DNA from: Actinomycetota bacterium
Lineage (GTDB): Bacteria > Actinomycetota > Acidimicrobiia > Acidimicrobiales > Ilumatobacteraceae
Length of the DNA: 14,026 nt
Reading direction: 5' to 3'
NCBI GenBank assembly: GCA_005800965.1
Contig: SYEA01000084.1
Location: forward strand, 1 to 14,026
Every line of letters begins with the position of its first letter. Position 1 is the stretch's first letter. Below the pieces are notes generated by a model. It did not search any database. It was not told where the DNA came from and saw only the letters and a program-made list of their open reading frames with translations. The position numbers and the translations under genes were made by a program. Shown piece after piece: positions 13,082-14,026 of the stretch.

Positions 13082-13087
13082 AGGTAG

Positions 13088-13360
13088 ATGCTCGAATCCA
13101 AACTGTCACTGCGCCAGACACTGCAGATGCTGCGCTCCGTGGAGACTCCGGCAGTGAGCCGTTTTTGGTTCGGATCACCGTGTCGGTTCGTGCGCCAACT
13201 GGATGTACTCGTACATATCGTCTTGCCCGAACTCCTAGAACGGCGCCTGCCGCGCTCAGCTAACTATCTTCGTCGAACCTCACCACGCTGGGGACGCAGT
13301 TGGCGAGGGTGGATGCCGACAGTGCCCGGCCCAGATGTTGAAGCAGGCGAGGCGAGTTAG
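13088..13360 (+). CDS. Unrecognised 90-aa basic ORF (hypothetical protein)
   Basis: I do not recognise this product. It begins MLESKLSLRQTLQMLRSVET and is rich in Leu and Arg (13 Arg in 90), with a hydrophobic stretch QLDVLVHIVLPELL near residues 38-51 and an Arg/Trp-rich tail (RWGRSWRGW). Reasons to keep it: it is the frame with the highest G/C third positions in an interval otherwise without a gene, and it starts exactly 6 nt after a TANNNT hexamer. It also lies 31 nt upstream of the HlyIII gene on the same strand. Reasons for doubt: its length, and no family resemblance. It could be a non-coding leader with a chance frame or the decayed end of an older gene. Confidence 0.35.
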   Translation: MLESKLSLRQTLQMLRSVETPAVSRFWFGSPCRFVRQLDVLVHIVLPELLERRLPRSANYLRRTSPRWGRSWRGWMPTVPGPDVEAGEAS

Positions 13361-13391
13361 TGGGAGGGTACGCTCACCTGCAACGACGCGC

Positions 13392-14026
13392 ATGCCTCAT
13401 ACACCGATATTTCATCATGTAACTGGTGAGTGGCGCGCGCGATGGCGCGGGCGCATTCACGGTGGCGCAGTTCTCATTGCGCTACCTGCCGGTCTCGTGC
13501 TGACGCTTTTGGCGTCGGGCCCGTTGGCAACGACGGCAACGGCGATCTATTCAGCATCACTCGTTGCTTTGTTCGGAACCTCGGCGTCGTACCACTTGTT
13601 CGCACGCAGTCATCGGGTACAACATGTGATGCAGCGCATTGATCACTCAATGGTCTATGTATTGATCGCCGGCACGTATACCCCCGTGTGTTTGCTGGCG
13701 CTTCCCCTCGCACTCGGCATTCCATTGCTTATTACGGTGTGGTCGATAGCGGTCGTGGGCATTGTGTTGAAGGTCATGTGGAAGGCGCGAAAATTTTCTG
13801 CGTCGCTTTATTTGGTAATGGGTTGGATTGTGATCATCGTGCTGCCTTGGGTGTATCAGCGGGCTGGGGCCCCGACACTGATGTTGTATGCCATCGGTGG
13901 CATCGTATTTACGACTGGCGCAGTGATGTTTTATCGCCGGTATCCGCGACTTCGACCAGAAGTCTTCGGGTTTCATGAGGTGTGGCATGTGATGACTGTT
14001 ATCGCTGTGGTCTGTCAGTTTGCTGC
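13392..14026 (+). CDS. Hemolysin III / YqfA (TrhA) family membrane protein (partial, runs off the window)
   Basis: An open frame of 211 codons begins at ATG 13392 and has no stop before the window ends. The N-terminus has RWRGRIHGG, followed by helix 1 (AVLIALPAGLVLTLLASG), then LVALFGTSASYHLFARS, the motif RIDHSMVYVLIAGTYTP, and the later FGFHEVWHVMTV near the end. These are the conserved HlyIII/PAQR blocks. The three metal-coordinating histidine positions known from the superfamily are visible: the H of ASYH, and the two His of the FHEVWH segment. About seven membrane helices are expected; six to seven are in view. Bacterial members affect membrane energetics and lipid homeostasis, and true haemolysis is doubtful. 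No Shine-Dalgarno is seen; TACGCT at 13369-13374 could be an own promoter giving a very short leader. Confidence 0.93.
   Translation, partial: MPHTPIFHHVTGEWRARWRGRIHGGAVLIALPAGLVLTLLASGPLATTATAIYSASLVALFGTSASYHLFARSHRVQHVMQRIDHSMVYVLIAGTYTPVCLLALPLALGIPLLITVWSIAVVGIVLKVMWKARKFSASLYLVMGWIVIIVLPWVYQRAGAPTLMLYAIGGIVFTTGAVMFYRRYPRLRPEVFGFHEVWHVMTVIAVVCQFA

Noticed and set aside
13086..13098. tRNA T-loop-like string (CTCGAATCC)
   Set aside because: There is no flanking T-stem pairing, no anticodon arm and no acceptor stem around it.
13084..13263. Alternative plus frame with protein-like run (TVTAPDTADAALRGDSG...)
   Set aside because: There is no start codon, a stop lies just upstream, and third-position G/C is clearly lower than in the 13088 frame.
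12979..13391. RNase P RNA, tmRNA or another large structured RNA in the 413-bp gap
   Set aside because: The length suits rnpB, but none of the conserved RNase P or tmRNA motifs that I know is visible on either strand.
13359..13477. Minus-strand frame antisense to the HlyIII start, ending SLQVSVPSH
   Set aside because: Its G/C third positions are high, but there is no usable start codon and it overlaps well-conserved HlyIII coding sequence.
1..14026. Mobile element, prophage, CRISPR or toxin-antitoxin island
   Set aside because: No transposase, integrase, direct-repeat array or recognisable TA pair is seen; gene spacing and base composition look uniform.

Overview
The window (14,026 bp, roughly mid-to-high 50s % GC by eye) is a gene-dense bacterial chromosome segment. 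It carries about 15 recognisable or plausible protein genes and no RNA genes, CRISPR arrays, insertion sequences or prophage. The gene set is typical of Actinobacteria: a Bax-inhibitor-like tail, Tag glycosylase, a YcaQ-type winged-helix glycosylase, a DUF2236 oxygenase, an L,D-transpeptidase, a membrane-anchored YceI, DUF885 and M14 peptidases, and HlyIII. Start codons include GTG, and Shine-Dalgarno motifs are mostly absent. I would guess Acidimicrobiia (Ilumatobacter/acIV-like) from protein style, but this is inference from memory.

Layout. (1) 1-676, plus: tail of a membrane protein, then tag. (2) 639-798: a 37-residue acidic ORF on the minus strand overlaps the end of tag and diverges from the next unit. 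(3) 798-3311, plus: cyclophilin, YcaQ/AlkX-like glycosylase and class-I glutamine amidotransferase (peptidase C26), tightly packed. (4) 3308-4189, minus: DUF2236 oxygenase, ending tail-to-tail with unit 3 in a 4-bp overlap. (5) 4253-5970, plus: AI-2E-type permease coupled to an exported L,D-transpeptidase. (6) 5981-7651, minus: DUF885 metallopeptidase with a perfect 13-bp inverted repeat inside its coding sequence. (7) 7674-8465, plus: short-chain dehydrogenase. (8) 8501-10670, minus: membrane-anchored YceI followed after 10 nt by a 487-residue protein of unknown function. (9) 10694-11293, plus: a two-repeat, 7-TM SWEET-like transporter, divergent from YceI. (10) 11290-12978, minus: M14 zinc carboxypeptidase. 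(11) 12979-14026, plus: a promoter region, an unrecognised 90-codon ORF and a HlyIII-family membrane protein running off the window.

Two themes stand out. First, most genes that begin a transcription unit have TANNNT 6-8 nt before the start codon and no ribosome binding site, which is the known actinobacterial leaderless-promoter pattern. It helps choose several starts and reveals a back-to-back promoter at 10678-10687 and a palindrome over the -10 of the M14 gene. Second, gene ends are extremely compact: two convergent pairs overlap by exactly 4 bp at interleaved stop codons, and a third is separated by 10 bp holding a small hairpin.

Functionally the window looks like ordinary housekeeping: DNA alkylation repair, envelope maintenance, peptide/amide hydrolysis and small-molecule transport. 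I see no clear multi-gene novel system. The items most worth follow-up are the 487-residue three-module protein with its YceI partner, the two-repeat bacterial SWEET-like protein, and the intragenic inverted repeat.
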